From JACPVF01 sp964502095 (GTDB lineage: Bacteria > Chloroflexota > Anaerolineae > Anaerolineales > Villigracilaceae): DNA of 64,000 nt. The first letter of the stretch is position 1; every line of letters begins with the position of its first letter. Under the pieces are notes generated by a model. The model did no database searches. It was given only the letters and a program-made list of their open reading frames with translations, and was not told where the DNA came from. The position numbers and the translations under genes were made by a program. Positions 25,041 through 34,073 of this stretch are shown piece after piece. The DNA lies in contig CAZCUF010000005.1 of the NCBI GenBank assembly GCA_964502095.1, forward strand, positions 1 through 64,000. Direction: 5' to 3'.

Positions 25041-26113
25041 AGGACTTTCAAGCCACCCTGCGCGAATGTTTGAGGAATATCGAGAACGGTTCGGCCAGCG
25101 TCGAAGAATGTCTGGTACGGCATCCCGAATATGCCGAACAGTTAAAACCTCTTCTGCATACCGTTCATCTTCTGAGCCGCGGCAGGAATATCAAGCCGTC
25201 GTCCACTTTCCATGCTTATACCCGCGCAGCCCTGATCCAGTACGCGCGTACGCATCCGCGTCGAGGCCGGGTTGGAATGCCCATGTTCCGGCGCGCCGCG
25301 CTGACCATCTCCATTTTGATCGCCGCGTTGTTTGTTACCGGTACGGTGAGTGCGCAAACTGCCTTGCCGGGGGAAGCGGATTATCCCATCAAGCTCGCCA
25401 GTGAACAGGTCTGGCGCGTGCTGGCATTCAACACCATCGACGTGAAAATCAGCATTGCCGGGCGCCGCCTCCAGGAATGGATCGCGGTCTCTCACGATCC
25501 TGTGCTCAGCGCACGCGCCATGAACAATTATTTCAATGCGTTGGCGCCCCTCGAATCTGTGCGCGATGTTCGAACCATGCAACAAATTCTTCCCGCGCTT
25601 CAAGCTCAACAAGTGATGTTGAAGCAGGCCGGTCTGCCCACCCGGCATTTGGACGCTTATATCAACGAAACATCCAGGACCATTTCTACTATAGTTCTCC
25701 TGTTGCCCACTCCAACAATCCGTGTTTTCCTCCTATTGCCTACTTCCACTTCGAGAACTTCTGGAAAACCGGCGCCTTCGTCAACTTCCATCCCGCCGAC
25801 GAATACCGCCGTTCCAACCCATGTCTCACCGACTGTCACACCGATACCGCCAACCTTTACGCCACTGCCAACGCAGACTGCAACATCCATCCCGCCGACC
25901 GCGACAGTAACGGCAACTTCGCTTCCTCCTACAGAGACGCCTGTTCCGCCGACCGAGACATCAACTTCGCTTCCTCCCACAGAGACGCCAGTTCCGCCGA
26001 CCGCGACATCAACTTCGCTTCCTCCCACAGAGACGCCAGTTCCGCCGACCGAGACTCTCGAGCCATCTCCAACTGTGGCAGGGTTTCCGCCTACGGATAT
26101 CTTATCTCCATAA
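25037..26113 (+). CDS. Membrane protein, DUF5667-like, with repeat tail; probable sigma-factor partner
   Basis: GTG start overlapping the sigma stop (GTGA). The 358 residues comprise an N-terminal cytoplasmic region (1-80), one membrane segment (about 85-106), an extracytoplasmic domain starting TALPGEADYPIKLASEQVWR as in DUF5667-type proteins, and from about 225 a Thr/Pro-rich tail. The tail includes three 16-residue repeats (TSLPPTETPVPPTE). The gene order suggests it controls or is controlled by the ECF factor. A classical zinc anti-sigma motif is not obvious. Confidence 0.75.
   Translation: MKDFQATLRECLRNIENGSASVEECLVRHPEYAEQLKPLLHTVHLLSRGRNIKPSSTFHAYTRAALIQYARTHPRRGRVGMPMFRRAALTISILIAALFVTGTVSAQTALPGEADYPIKLASEQVWRVLAFNTIDVKISIAGRRLQEWIAVSHDPVLSARAMNNYFNALAPLESVRDVRTMQQILPALQAQQVMLKQAGLPTRHLDAYINETSRTISTIVLLLPTPTIRVFLLLPTSTSRTSGKPAPSSTSIPPTNTAVPTHVSPTVTPIPPTFTPLPTQTATSIPPTATVTATSLPPTETPVPPTETSTSLPPTETPVPPTATSTSLPPTETPVPPTETLEPSPTVAGFPPTDILSP
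25913..26056 (+). repeat. Three 48-bp tandem coding repeats
   Basis: Units at 25913-25960, 25961-26008 and 26009-26056 encode the same 16 residues. Units two and three differ at only two positions, so the last duplication is very recent. Copy number is likely to vary between strains. Confidence 0.9.
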
Positions 26114-26140
26114 AAGGCTTTCGCGAAAATTCGATCAAAT

Positions 26141-26175
26141 TAGAACGGATGCAAATCCGTTCTATTTGTATTTTT
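26141..26175. terminator. Bidirectional terminator between convergent genes
   Basis: A perfect 10-bp stem TAGAACGGAT/ATCCGTTCTA with a GCAA loop, followed on the plus strand by TTTGTATTTTT. It ends the sigma/DUF5667 operon. The minus-strand YkoP-like gene ends inside its right arm, so it could serve both. Confidence 0.85.
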
Positions 26176-26737
26176 CCAGGAACTTTTCCTTCGTCATCCA
26201 AAATTCCGCACGTTGTAATTTCCACAATGACCGATGCCGTGTGCTGACGGGATTGAACGTCCACATCACCCACCAGGTATAGAAATTTTCCCAAAATTCA
26301 CCGAACGCGCCCAGTGGCCGGTGATAAGGAAAAATTGTGAATCCCAAATGCTCAAAGGAGGCGCGTCCGCCCTTGGCTTCTTCCAGGGAAAGATGCGCAG
26401 TAATTCCGCCAACCGCCTGCACGTTGTGAAGTTGAGCGTTCTCGTTGATTTCCCGCGCGATCAAACGAAACGAATATACGGTCAGCCGTTGCAAGCCCGC
26501 GGCATATTCGAGAGTCGGCCCCTCTGCCGGGATGATCGGCATGCGTTCGTTCCAGGCATGAATGAGCAGGATTGGCGCCTCGCATGGAATGGTTCCCTCG
26601 GGCAGAACCAGCTCATGCGTCACGTGACCGGTTTGAATCCGCAGAATACAGCGCGGATCGTCTGTAAACGGTTCCACCCTTTCGACTCGACTCAACCATC
26701 CGTCGAAGCGGCGGATCACGGCGCGCAGGAGATTCAT
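26162..26737 (-). CDS. YkoP-like domain protein, function unknown
   Basis: A 191-residue protein. Its ATG overlaps the TGA of the upstream transporter gene by one base, so the two are translationally coupled. It has features of the YkoP-like domain (LLIHAWNERMP, AEGPTLEYAAGLQRL) seen alone or behind polysaccharide deacetylases. No signal peptide is evident, though a Trp-rich amphipathic stretch (ENFYTWWVMWTFNP) may touch the membrane. A role in surface polysaccharide or lipid metabolism is only suggested by that domain and by the neighbour. Confidence 0.6.
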   Translation of the reverse strand: MNLLRAVIRRFDGWLSRVERVEPFTDDPRCILRIQTGHVTHELVLPEGTIPCEAPILLIHAWNERMPIIPAEGPTLEYAAGLQRLTVYSFRLIAREINENAQLHNVQAVGGITAHLSLEEAKGGRASFEHLGFTIFPYHRPLGAFGEFWENFYTWWVMWTFNPVSTRHRSLWKLQRAEFWMTKEKFLEKYK

Positions 26738-27108
26738 CAATAGACCAGGAATACGCCGATGGTAATGAGCAGTGTGCCGAGCCACTGCGCGGTGGAAATT
26801 GACTCGTGAAAATAAAAGTGCGCCGCGATCATCTGCACGCCTATGATGCTCAAACCGGTTGTCACCGGAAAAGCCACGCTCAAAGGCATGTGGCGCAGGA
26901 GGCCCGTCAACGTTAGTACGGTGATGAAGCCCGCCAAATTGCCGACCACCTGCCAGGTGAGGATGCCGCGCCAGGAAGGACTGAGCGCGGAAATTTTAAA
27001 GGACGCATTCGCCAGAATGTTGAATAAAAGGTTAAGGGATAACAGGCCAAACATAACGCCCGCCGCGCTGTTGATGTGCGGAATGGCGAGGTTGAAACGA
27101 TTTTGCAT
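26737..27108 (-). CDS. Small EmrE/EamA-like membrane transporter (four-helix half-DMT)
   Basis: A 123-residue protein with four hydrophobic segments. The ATG at 27108 is chosen because GGAGG lies 7 nt upstream. The last helices (LSVAFPVTTGLSIIGVQMI, WLGTLLITIGVFLVY) match small multidrug-resistance/EamA half-transporters, which dimerise. ArnE-like lipid-carrier flippases have the same size. Coupling with a YkoP-like protein makes a role in export or flipping of a surface precursor plausible but unproven. Confidence 0.75.
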   Translation of the reverse strand: MQNRFNLAIPHINSAAGVMFGLLSLNLLFNILANASFKISALSPSWRGILTWQVVGNLAGFITVLTLTGLLRHMPLSVAFPVTTGLSIIGVQMIAAHFYFHESISTAQWLGTLLITIGVFLVY

Positions 27109-27195
27109 TGGGAGACCTCCTGTAAATTTTAGCTCTGTGTTTGATAACCCCAATCAACCGTTGTGGTTTTTTTTCATAAAGCTCCCGGCTTTGAA

Positions 27196-27224
27196 TTGCG
27201 CTTCTTATCAAGCGCGCCTATAAT
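27196..27224 (+). promoter_or_regulatory. Promoter of dnaG, probably leaderless
   Basis: TTGCGC at 27196-27201 and TATAAT at 27219-27224 are spaced by 17 nt. The ATG begins 11 nt after the -10 ends, leaving a leader of only a few nucleotides, and there is no Shine-Dalgarno site. Confidence 0.65.
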
Positions 27225-27234
27225 TCGTTTACCC

Positions 27235-29133
27235 ATGTCCACTATTGACGAAATCAAATCCCGCATTGACATTGTGGACCTCGTCTCCGAGGCCGGCGTC
27301 AAACTGCGCAAAACCGGGCGAAACTATACGGGTTTCTGTCCCTTTCATGAAAACAAGCATACGCCCGCCTTTGTGGTTTGGCCAGAGACAGGTACATGGC
27401 GCTGTTTCGGTCAATGTAACGAGGGCGGCGATATTTTCAAATTCATGATGAAGAAGGAAGGCTGGGATTTCAAGGAAACGCTTCATCGTCTTGCCGAGCG
27501 CGCTGGTGTGAAAGTCGAATCGTTCGCGGCGGAGAAACCGGAAGCGCGCGAAGCGAATGAACATTTGCGCGCCTTGCTGGAAGACGCCATTATTTTTTAC
27601 CGCGGCCATCTTTTTCAAAACCCGGATGTGCTGACTTATCTGCGCGAGAAGCGCGGCTTGAAGGACGCGACTCTCGAAGCCTTCGGCCTGGGTTATGCCC
27701 CCAATAGCTGGGACGCGGCCCTCCAACATTTCACCGCCAAAGGCTACAGCCAGCAGGAACTGATCGATACCGGTTTGTTGACTGTGCGCGAGGAGGATAA
27801 CAAAACCTTCGACCGCTTCCGTCATCGCATCATGATTCCCATCCGCGATGAAAACGGAAAGATGGCCGGCTTCGGCGCGCGCATCGTGGACGCGAACGAT
27901 ATTCCCAAATTTCTTAATTCACCCGAAACGCCGATCTTTTCGAAAGGACGATTGCTCTACGGTCTTGACCGCGCCCGCAAGCCGATCCGCACTGCGGATC
28001 AGGCCGTGATCGTGGAAGGCTATTTGGATGTGATCGCTCTGCACCAGGCGGGCTATGAAAATGTCGTCTCGCCGATGGGCACGGCATTGACCGAGGATCA
28101 ACTGCGCCTACTTAAAAAATTTACGCGGCGCATTGTGCTGGCGCTCGACCCCGATACCGCCGGGCAGAAAGCTGTATTGCGCGGTCTCGAAGCCGCGCGG
28201 CAGGCAATGGATCGTGCAGGCGAATTGGGATTCGACGCGCACGGTTTATTACGCAATGAAGCGCGTTTACAGGCGGATTTACGCGTGGCTTCCATGCCGG
28301 AAGGGCTCGACCCCGATGAGATCGTGGCGCGCGACCGCGAGGAGTGGAAGAAACTGATCGAGAACGCCAAGCCCATCGTGGAGCATGTGCTGGACACATT
28401 GCTGGCCGACCGCGATGTGAATGACCCAAAGGTGAAAAACCAGGTGGCGGCGCAAATCCTGCCGTTGATCGCAGACCTGCCCAGTTCGGTGGAACGCGAT
28501 GCTTATCTTCAGATGCTGGCGCGGCGGCTGAAAGTGGATGAACACGCGGTGATGGGCGCGCAGGTTCAGGGTCCGCGCACGAAGCAGACACGGGCGAAAA
28601 CACCCGGTCAAACCGTTGAAGCTCCGGCCGGAATCGTCGTCCATCCGCACCAGAAAATCGAATCATACTGCCTCGGTGTTCTATACCGCAGACCGGAATT
28701 ATGTTACCGTCTCGACCGTCTATTGCAAGAATCGGGTTTGGGATCGCTGGCGCCGGAGGATTTCGAGTATACTGACCATCAGATGTTGTTTCGGCTGATT
28801 CGTCAATCGCTCGAACAAGTGGAAGCCGAACATCATGCATATGTGGCGGCGCGCGTTCCGGAAGCCTTGCAGGGATTGACCAAAGACCTGCTGATGCACA
28901 CCGAAAAGCTCGACCCGGCAGACGACCGTTTGCTGGAGGAATTATTTCGAAATGTAATTGCCATGCGCCGCCTGATGGTGGAAGAAAATATCAATCAACT
29001 GCGCTTTATTATGGAAGAGGCTCAACAGGAAGGCGATCTGCGCGTGATGAACTATCAGGAAACCGCTCTTCAGCATAGTCGCCTGCGTAACAGTCTCGAC
29101 CGCGCGATTCAAAAAATCAGCGTTCGTAAATAA
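27235..29133 (+). CDS. dnaG: DNA primase
   Basis: A 632-residue primase. The start at 27235 gives the standard N-terminus. The CHC2 zinc finger uses C35, H38, C57 and C61. The TOPRIM-type RNA polymerase domain follows with VIVEGYLDVIALHQAG (about 257-272) and LALDPDTAGQKA. The C-terminal helicase-binding part is variable. It makes RNA primers at the replication fork. An in-frame start 24 codons upstream would add a non-conserved extension. It is followed by rpoD, as in the classical macromolecular-synthesis arrangement, without rpsU. Confidence 0.96.
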   Translation: MSTIDEIKSRIDIVDLVSEAGVKLRKTGRNYTGFCPFHENKHTPAFVVWPETGTWRCFGQCNEGGDIFKFMMKKEGWDFKETLHRLAERAGVKVESFAAEKPEAREANEHLRALLEDAIIFYRGHLFQNPDVLTYLREKRGLKDATLEAFGLGYAPNSWDAALQHFTAKGYSQQELIDTGLLTVREEDNKTFDRFRHRIMIPIRDENGKMAGFGARIVDANDIPKFLNSPETPIFSKGRLLYGLDRARKPIRTADQAVIVEGYLDVIALHQAGYENVVSPMGTALTEDQLRLLKKFTRRIVLALDPDTAGQKAVLRGLEAARQAMDRAGELGFDAHGLLRNEARLQADLRVASMPEGLDPDEIVARDREEWKKLIENAKPIVEHVLDTLLADRDVNDPKVKNQVAAQILPLIADLPSSVERDAYLQMLARRLKVDEHAVMGAQVQGPRTKQTRAKTPGQTVEAPAGIVVHPHQKIESYCLGVLYRRPELCYRLDRLLQESGLGSLAPEDFEYTDHQMLFRLIRQSLEQVEAEHHAYVAARVPEALQGLTKDLLMHTEKLDPADDRLLEELFRNVIAMRRLMVEENINQLRFIMEEAQQEGDLRVMNYQETALQHSRLRNSLDRAIQKISVRK

Positions 29134-29180
29134 ATTAACGTCGGTATTCAGCTTGTTTTTCAGGGTCATCAAAGGTTTTT

Positions 29181-30794
29181 ATGCCCGTCAAACGCAAGCC
29201 CGGAAAAAAAACAACAGCCCCCCTGCGCCGTTCTGCGAAGAAGCCTTCGGTCAAACCAGCCCAGCTTATGTTGGACGAGGCAGAGCCGATTGCAACCGCG
29301 GCGGAGGAAAACGAAGCGGCCTTCGAAGCTGGGTCGGAAGAGATTGGCGAACCGGACGAGATCAGCCTGGCCCGGCAGGAGGATCTGAGCGAAGAAGAAC
29401 TGCTCGATCTGCAAAGTCCCGAACTGGCCGCTGAACTGGCTGAAGATCCGGTGCGGTTGTACCTGCGTGAAATCGGACAGGTCAAACTGCTTGATTCCGA
29501 TAGCGAGTTTCGCCTCGCGACTTGCATCGAGGCTGGGCGCATGATTCGGACCTTCATTCAGAGGCCGCATCGCCGCGGAACCGAACCGACCTGCGACGCT
29601 TATCATGCGGCGCTCAGCGAACTGCTCACATCCTGGAAACGCCTCAAAGAAGATGCCACGCGGTTAAAGAGCGAACTCCCCGATCTTTCTTTAATTCTAG
29701 CTGAAGCGCAAGCCCTGCATCTCACCTGGGAAAGTAATGCGCCTTCGTATTTACGGGCTTATCTTGACGACGATCTATGGGGCACCGACCCGCGTTGGGA
29801 CAGCATGGTGCGTAAAGCCTACAGCGTCTTTTTATGCCTCTATCTTCTGCCGGATGATTTTGCCGCCTGGCTGTTGAAACACGTTCAAAAAACGCACAAC
29901 CTTCCCAATCAGCGGACGCTCTATCGCAACCTGCCGGACGAAGACCTGCTCGCCGCGCAAGTGAATGGATTTTACATCCTGGCTGAGGAGGCCAACCATG
30001 CCATCATCCGCGCCAACTTGCGGCTGGTGGTCAGTGTGGCCAAGCGTTATCTCGGACGCGGCATTTCGTTCCTCGATTTGATTCAGGAAGGCAATATGGG
30101 CCTGTTGCGGGCCGTGCACAAGTTCGACCCGCGGCGCGGCTTTAAATTCAGCACGTATGCCACCTGGTGGATTCGCCAGTCCATCAACCGCTCGATTGCA
30201 GAGCAGGCGCGCACGATTCGCATCCCGGTACATTTGTTTGAATCGATCACGCGTATTTTGCGCGTCCAGCGTCAATTGACTCAGCAATTGGGCCGCAACC
30301 CAACCAACGAAGAATTGGCGCTTGAGATCGGGTATTTGCCCGCCACGGAAGTGCAGGCCATTTTGCGCGCTCGAGCCGAGGATATTGCGCCGCCTGCCGC
30401 GGCTCAACGTCACCTGGAGTATGCCACGCAAAAGGTCGGGCGTATTCTGCGGTCCGCCGAGGAACCGGTTTCGCTCGAAGGCCCAATCGGCGATGAAGAT
30501 TCAAGCTCGCTGGGCGATTTCATCGAAGACGAGGACGCGCTCGAACCAATGGACGCCGCGGCGCGCGAGATGTTGCGTGAACAGGTGCACAGCGCGCTGG
30601 ATGCTCTTTCCGAACGCGAACGACAGGTGCTCGAACTGCGCTTTGGTCTTTTGGATGGGAAGGATCACACGCTCGAAGAGGTGAGCCGTTATTTCAATGT
30701 TACGCGCGAACGCATTCGCCAGATCGAAGCAAAGGCTTTGCGCAAGCTTCGACATCCCACGCGCAGCCGCCAATTGCGCGATTATCTGAGCTAG
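29181..30794 (+). CDS. rpoD: Primary RNA polymerase sigma factor
   Basis: A 537-residue primary sigma factor. An acidic, low-complexity N-terminus leads into region 1.2 (DPVRLYLREIGQVKLL). A variable segment of about 160 residues precedes region 2 (LRLVVSVAKRYLGRGISFLD, FSTYATWWIRQSINRSI), then region 3 and region 4 with its helix-turn-helix (TLEEVSRYFNVTRERIRQIE). It directs core RNA polymerase to housekeeping promoters of the TTGaca/TATAAT type seen in this window. It follows dnaG by 47 bp. Confidence 0.95.
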   Translation: MPVKRKPGKKTTAPLRRSAKKPSVKPAQLMLDEAEPIATAAEENEAAFEAGSEEIGEPDEISLARQEDLSEEELLDLQSPELAAELAEDPVRLYLREIGQVKLLDSDSEFRLATCIEAGRMIRTFIQRPHRRGTEPTCDAYHAALSELLTSWKRLKEDATRLKSELPDLSLILAEAQALHLTWESNAPSYLRAYLDDDLWGTDPRWDSMVRKAYSVFLCLYLLPDDFAAWLLKHVQKTHNLPNQRTLYRNLPDEDLLAAQVNGFYILAEEANHAIIRANLRLVVSVAKRYLGRGISFLDLIQEGNMGLLRAVHKFDPRRGFKFSTYATWWIRQSINRSIAEQARTIRIPVHLFESITRILRVQRQLTQQLGRNPTNEELALEIGYLPATEVQAILRARAEDIAPPAAAQRHLEYATQKVGRILRSAEEPVSLEGPIGDEDSSSLGDFIEDEDALEPMDAAAREMLREQVHSALDALSERERQVLELRFGLLDGKDHTLEEVSRYFNVTRERIRQIEAKALRKLRHPTRSRQLRDYLS

Positions 30795-30812
30795 TACGAT
30801 CAACAAAAAAAC

Positions 30813-30838
30813 CGCGATCGATCCGATGAGCGATCGCG
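30813..30838. other. Palindromic hairpin after rpoD
   Basis: An 8-bp CGCGATCG/CGATCGCG stem with a 10-nt loop, preceded by an A-run but not followed by T on the plus strand. It may end the dnaG-rpoD transcript, but it is not a standard terminator in that direction. Confidence 0.3.
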
Positions 30839-30870
30839 CGCGCGTTCAAATGAGACTACTAGGATGGATT

Positions 30871-30899
30871 TTGTGAAAACCAACACATTGTGATATACT
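30871..30899 (+). promoter_or_regulatory. Promoter of the nuo operon
   Basis: TTGTGA at 30871-30876 and TATACT at 30894-30899 with the ideal 17-nt spacer, 43 nt before the nuoA ATG at 30943. This is the only convincing promoter ahead of the 14-gene operon. Confidence 0.7.
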
Positions 30900-30942
30900 G
30901 TGTCGAATATGTGGCAGTTTTCACGGATCAATGAGGTTTATC

Positions 30943-31299
30943 ATGTTGCTTGAATACATTGCCATTGCGATGATGATCATTGTTTCAACGCTGGTGGCAT
31001 TAATTGCAATCGGCTTGGGGGAACTACTTGGGCCAAAGAAAAAATTAGCGGCCAAAGATATTCCCTATGAATCAGGTGTGGACCCGATGGGAGCGGGAAA
31101 ACGGCGCATGCCGGTCCGCTTCTATTTGATCGCGGTCCTGTTCATCCTGTTCGATATCGAAGTGGTTTTCTTCCTGCCCTGGGCGATTGTCTTTCGCCAG
31201 CTGGGAATGTTCGGTTTGATCGAAATGCTGATCTTCATTGCGATCTTACTGGTTGGTTTTGTTTATGCGTGGATCAAAGGAGCCCTTGAATGGGAATAG
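30943..31299 (+). CDS. nuoA: NADH-quinone oxidoreductase subunit A
   Basis: A 118-residue membrane subunit with three helices and the conserved YESGVDPMG loop. The ATG at 30943 is preferred because GAGG lies 6 nt upstream, over an ATG four codons earlier. It joins the peripheral and membrane arms of complex I near the quinone channel. It overlaps nuoB by 10 bp. Confidence 0.96.
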   Translation: MLLEYIAIAMMIIVSTLVALIAIGLGELLGPKKKLAAKDIPYESGVDPMGAGKRRMPVRFYLIAVLFILFDIEVVFFLPWAIVFRQLGMFGLIEMLIFIAILLVGFVYAWIKGALEWE

Positions 31300-31781
31300 A
31301 GCGAAAACTTGGCAATATGGGCGTGGTGACCACCACGCTTGAAGGTGTTGTGAATTGGACGCGTACGAACTCCATGTGGCCGATGCTGTTTGGTCTGGCC
31401 TGTTGTGCGATCGAGATGATGTCTGCGCAGGCTTCGAACTACGATATGAGCCGCTTCGGTATGGAACTCATGCGCGCCAGCCCGCGCCAATCGGACCTGA
31501 TGATTGTAGCCGGGCGCCTCTCGCGCAAGATGGCGCCGGTATTGCGCCGCCTGTACGACCAGATGCCCGAACCGAAATGGGTGATCGCCATGGGAGATTG
31601 CGCTTCCTGCGGCGGCGTCTTCAATAATTACGCCATTGTGCAGGGCGTGGACGAGGTTGTGCCGGTGGATGTATATGTGGCGGGCTGTCCGCCGCGCCCC
31701 GAAGCGTTGATCCACGGCGTGATGACGTTGTACGAAAAGGTCAAGGCCGATAAGTTCAATGATTTGGTGGTTGTAAAATAA
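31290..31781 (+). CDS. nuoB: NADH-quinone oxidoreductase subunit B
   Basis: A 163-residue subunit carrying cluster N2. The ligands C38, C39, C104 and C133 keep exactly the spacing of characterised NuoB proteins. N2 is the last electron carrier before quinone. Start codon overlap with nuoA implies translational coupling. Confidence 0.97.
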   Translation: MGIERKLGNMGVVTTTLEGVVNWTRTNSMWPMLFGLACCAIEMMSAQASNYDMSRFGMELMRASPRQSDLMIVAGRLSRKMAPVLRRLYDQMPEPKWVIAMGDCASCGGVFNNYAIVQGVDEVVPVDVYVAGCPPRPEALIHGVMTLYEKVKADKFNDLVVVK

Positions 31782-31783
31782 AA

Positions 31784-31811
31784 CATGGGCACGGAATCAA
31801 ACGGGCCCATG
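31784..31811 (+). other. Intercistronic hairpin between nuoB and nuoC
   Basis: A 7-bp CATGGGC/GCCCATG stem with a 14-nt loop fills most of the 50-bp gap, the longest but one in the operon. No T-run follows, so it more likely affects RNA processing or stability than termination. Confidence 0.35.
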
Positions 31812-31831
31812 GTGATGAATGGCGAAATGAC

Positions 31832-32344
31832 ATGGATAAAAAACTAGAACCGATCGTTCAAACTTTGCAGGAAAAGTTCGAAGGTAGCCTGCATGAGTTC
31901 CGCGGTGAAGCCCATGTGACGGTCGAGCCTGCACGGATTGTAGAGGCGTTGACTCTGTTGCGCGACCAACATCAATTCGAGCTTCTCTCCGCGCTGACTG
32001 CAGTGGACTATTTTCCACAGGAGACGCCGCGCTTTCACGTGATTTATCAACTGTCATCGCTTGCGCAGAATATTACCTTGCAGTTACGCGTTCCGGTTAA
32101 CGGGAGCGATCCCAAGATCCCGACCGCGACCGGCGTGTATAAAGTGGCGATGTGGCGCGAGCGTGAACTGATGGATATGTTCGGAATTATGGCCGAGGGT
32201 CATCCCGACCCGCGCGGGCTGTTACTGCCGGAAGATCAAAAAGGGCATCCGCTCTGCAAGGATTTTCCGCTTGGTTACGAAGAGCCGCAATTCACATTTA
32301 ACTTCGAAGAGATCGACGTACGCAAACCGTACGTCAAGGAATAG
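31832..32344 (+). CDS. nuoC: NADH-quinone oxidoreductase subunit C
   Basis: A 170-residue peripheral-arm subunit of the 30-kDa family, with the signature WRERELMDMFGIMAEGHPDPR and then LLPEDQKGHPLCKDFPLGYEE (split by a few residues). It packs against NuoD and NuoB. It is separate from nuoD (2-bp gap), unlike the fused NuoCD of enterobacteria. Confidence 0.96.
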   Translation: MDKKLEPIVQTLQEKFEGSLHEFRGEAHVTVEPARIVEALTLLRDQHQFELLSALTAVDYFPQETPRFHVIYQLSSLAQNITLQLRVPVNGSDPKIPTATGVYKVAMWRERELMDMFGIMAEGHPDPRGLLLPEDQKGHPLCKDFPLGYEEPQFTFNFEEIDVRKPYVKE

Positions 32345-32346
32345 CT

Positions 32347-33576
32347 ATGCCCGATTTACAAGAAGTGGATGCCGGTCCCTATAAGCATTTAGTTTCGGAA
32401 CGCGCCCTCACCGGTGAGACCATGCTTCTCAACATGGGGCCGCAGCATCCGTCCACACACGGCGTGTTGCGGCTTGTACTTGAGTTGGATGGCGAAACGA
32501 TCATCAATTGCATCCCGGAAATCGGTTACTTGCATACCGGCGTTGAGAAGAACATGGAATCCAAGACCTACCTCAAGGCTGAAGTGATGACCGACCGCCT
32601 CGATTACCTGAACACGGTCGGCAACAACCTGGGCTATTGCATGGCGGTCGAAAAGCTGGTGGACCTCGATGTGCCGGAGCGTGCTCAGGCCATACGCGTG
32701 ATCGTGACCGAGCTACAGCGCATCGCCTCGCATTTGGTATGGGTCGGCACATTCGGCCTCGACCTGGCCGCGCAATCCATGTTCCTGTATGCTTTCCGTG
32801 AGCGCGAATACATCATGGATATTCTCGAACTCTGTTCGGGTCAGCGCATGATGACGACGTATATCCGTCCCGGCGGTTTGTGGCGCGATGTGCCGGTGGA
32901 ATTCGAGAGAATGGTGCGCGACTTCATCAAGATATTCCCGAAACGAATCGATGAATACGAAGCGCTTCTGACGAGAAACCCGCTCTTTCTCGACCGTTTG
33001 CTGGGCATCGGCCATTTGAGCGCCGAGACCGCCCTGCAATACGGCGTCACCGGTCCGATGCTGAGGGCCAGCGGCGTGAATTGGGACCTGCGAAAAGCGC
33101 GCCCGTACATGGGCTATGACCAGTACGATTTCAATGTGCCGGTCAGAACGGAAGGCGATACCTACGCGCGTTATATAGTGCGTGTCGAAGAAATGCGCGA
33201 GTCGCTGAAAATCGTAGAGCAGGCCTTGGACAAAATGCCGATGGGCACGGTGCACTCAAACAACCGGAAGTTCGTCCCGCCGCCGCGCTCGGAGATCGGC
33301 GTCAGCATGGAAGCGCTGATACATCATTTCAAATTATGGACGGAGGGCTTCCTTGCGCCCAAGGATTCCATTTATTGCGCGATCGAATCGGCGCGCGGGG
33401 AATTGGGCGTATACCTCGAAGGCGACGGCGGCCCCAAGCCCTACCGCGTTCACATGCGCACGCCTTCATTCGACAACCTCGCCGTGATCCATGAGATCGT
33501 CAAAGGACATTTGGTGGCCGACCTGGTGGCGATCCTGGCCTCGGTAGACATTGTGCTCGGAGATATTGACCGATGA
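32347..33576 (+). CDS. nuoD: NADH-quinone oxidoreductase subunit D
   Basis: A 409-residue 49-kDa-type subunit. Its N-terminal GPQHPSTHGVLRLVLELDGE motif lies in the quinone pocket, followed by GYLHTGVEKNME. It ends with the family's SVDIVLGDIDR. With NuoB it forms the quinone-reduction site. The last 4 bp overlap nuoE (ATGA). Confidence 0.97.
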   Translation: MPDLQEVDAGPYKHLVSERALTGETMLLNMGPQHPSTHGVLRLVLELDGETIINCIPEIGYLHTGVEKNMESKTYLKAEVMTDRLDYLNTVGNNLGYCMAVEKLVDLDVPERAQAIRVIVTELQRIASHLVWVGTFGLDLAAQSMFLYAFREREYIMDILELCSGQRMMTTYIRPGGLWRDVPVEFERMVRDFIKIFPKRIDEYEALLTRNPLFLDRLLGIGHLSAETALQYGVTGPMLRASGVNWDLRKARPYMGYDQYDFNVPVRTEGDTYARYIVRVEEMRESLKIVEQALDKMPMGTVHSNNRKFVPPPRSEIGVSMEALIHHFKLWTEGFLAPKDSIYCAIESARGELGVYLEGDGGPKPYRVHMRTPSFDNLAVIHEIVKGHLVADLVAILASVDIVLGDIDR

Positions 33577-34073
33577 GTTTGGCAGAAAAATATCCAACAG
33601 AAGTGAAACAAATCCTGGCAAAGTATCCGCCTGAGCATAAACGCGCGGCGGTCATGCCGTTGTTGTATCTGGCTCAGCGAAATGACGGCTACATCACGAA
33701 GGGCGCGATGCAAGAGATCGCGGAGATACTCGAAATCACCGATACCGATGTGGCCTCCCTCATTCACTTTTATACGTTGTATCACGACGAAAATAAAAGC
33801 AAGTATTACATGCAGGTCTGCACCGATCTGCCCTGTGCCCTGCGCGGCGCGGACCAATTCCTGGAAAACCTGTGCGGGAATCTCGGCATCAAGGTCGGCG
33901 AGACGACTCCCGACGGCCTCGTGACCCTCGAAACGGTGACCTGCCTGGCCGCCTGTGATAAAGCGCCCATGTTCCAATTGCAAAGTCCGAACGGCCTCGA
34001 ATATCACGAAGAGATGACCGTGGATAAGACCCTGGAGTTGATCGCGGCGCTCAAACAGGAGGGCAAAGAATGA
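33573..34073 (+). CDS. nuoE: NADH-quinone oxidoreductase subunit E
   Basis: A 166-residue thioredoxin-like subunit with a [2Fe-2S] site at C83, C88, C124 and C128 (CX4C and CX3C pairs). It belongs to the NADH-oxidising module with NuoF and NuoG. The ATGA overlaps at both ends indicate tight coupling. Confidence 0.96.
   Translation: MSLAEKYPTEVKQILAKYPPEHKRAAVMPLLYLAQRNDGYITKGAMQEIAEILEITDTDVASLIHFYTLYHDENKSKYYMQVCTDLPCALRGADQFLENLCGNLGIKVGETTPDGLVTLETVTCLAACDKAPMFQLQSPNGLEYHEEMTVDKTLELIAALKQEGKE

Noticed and set aside
25913..26056. 48-bp repeats as a CRISPR or integration site
   Set aside because: They are directly adjacent units with no spacers, fully inside a reading frame.
30813..30838. 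Standard terminator after rpoD
   Set aside because: The hairpin lacks a T-run on the plus strand; kept only as a low-confidence hairpin.
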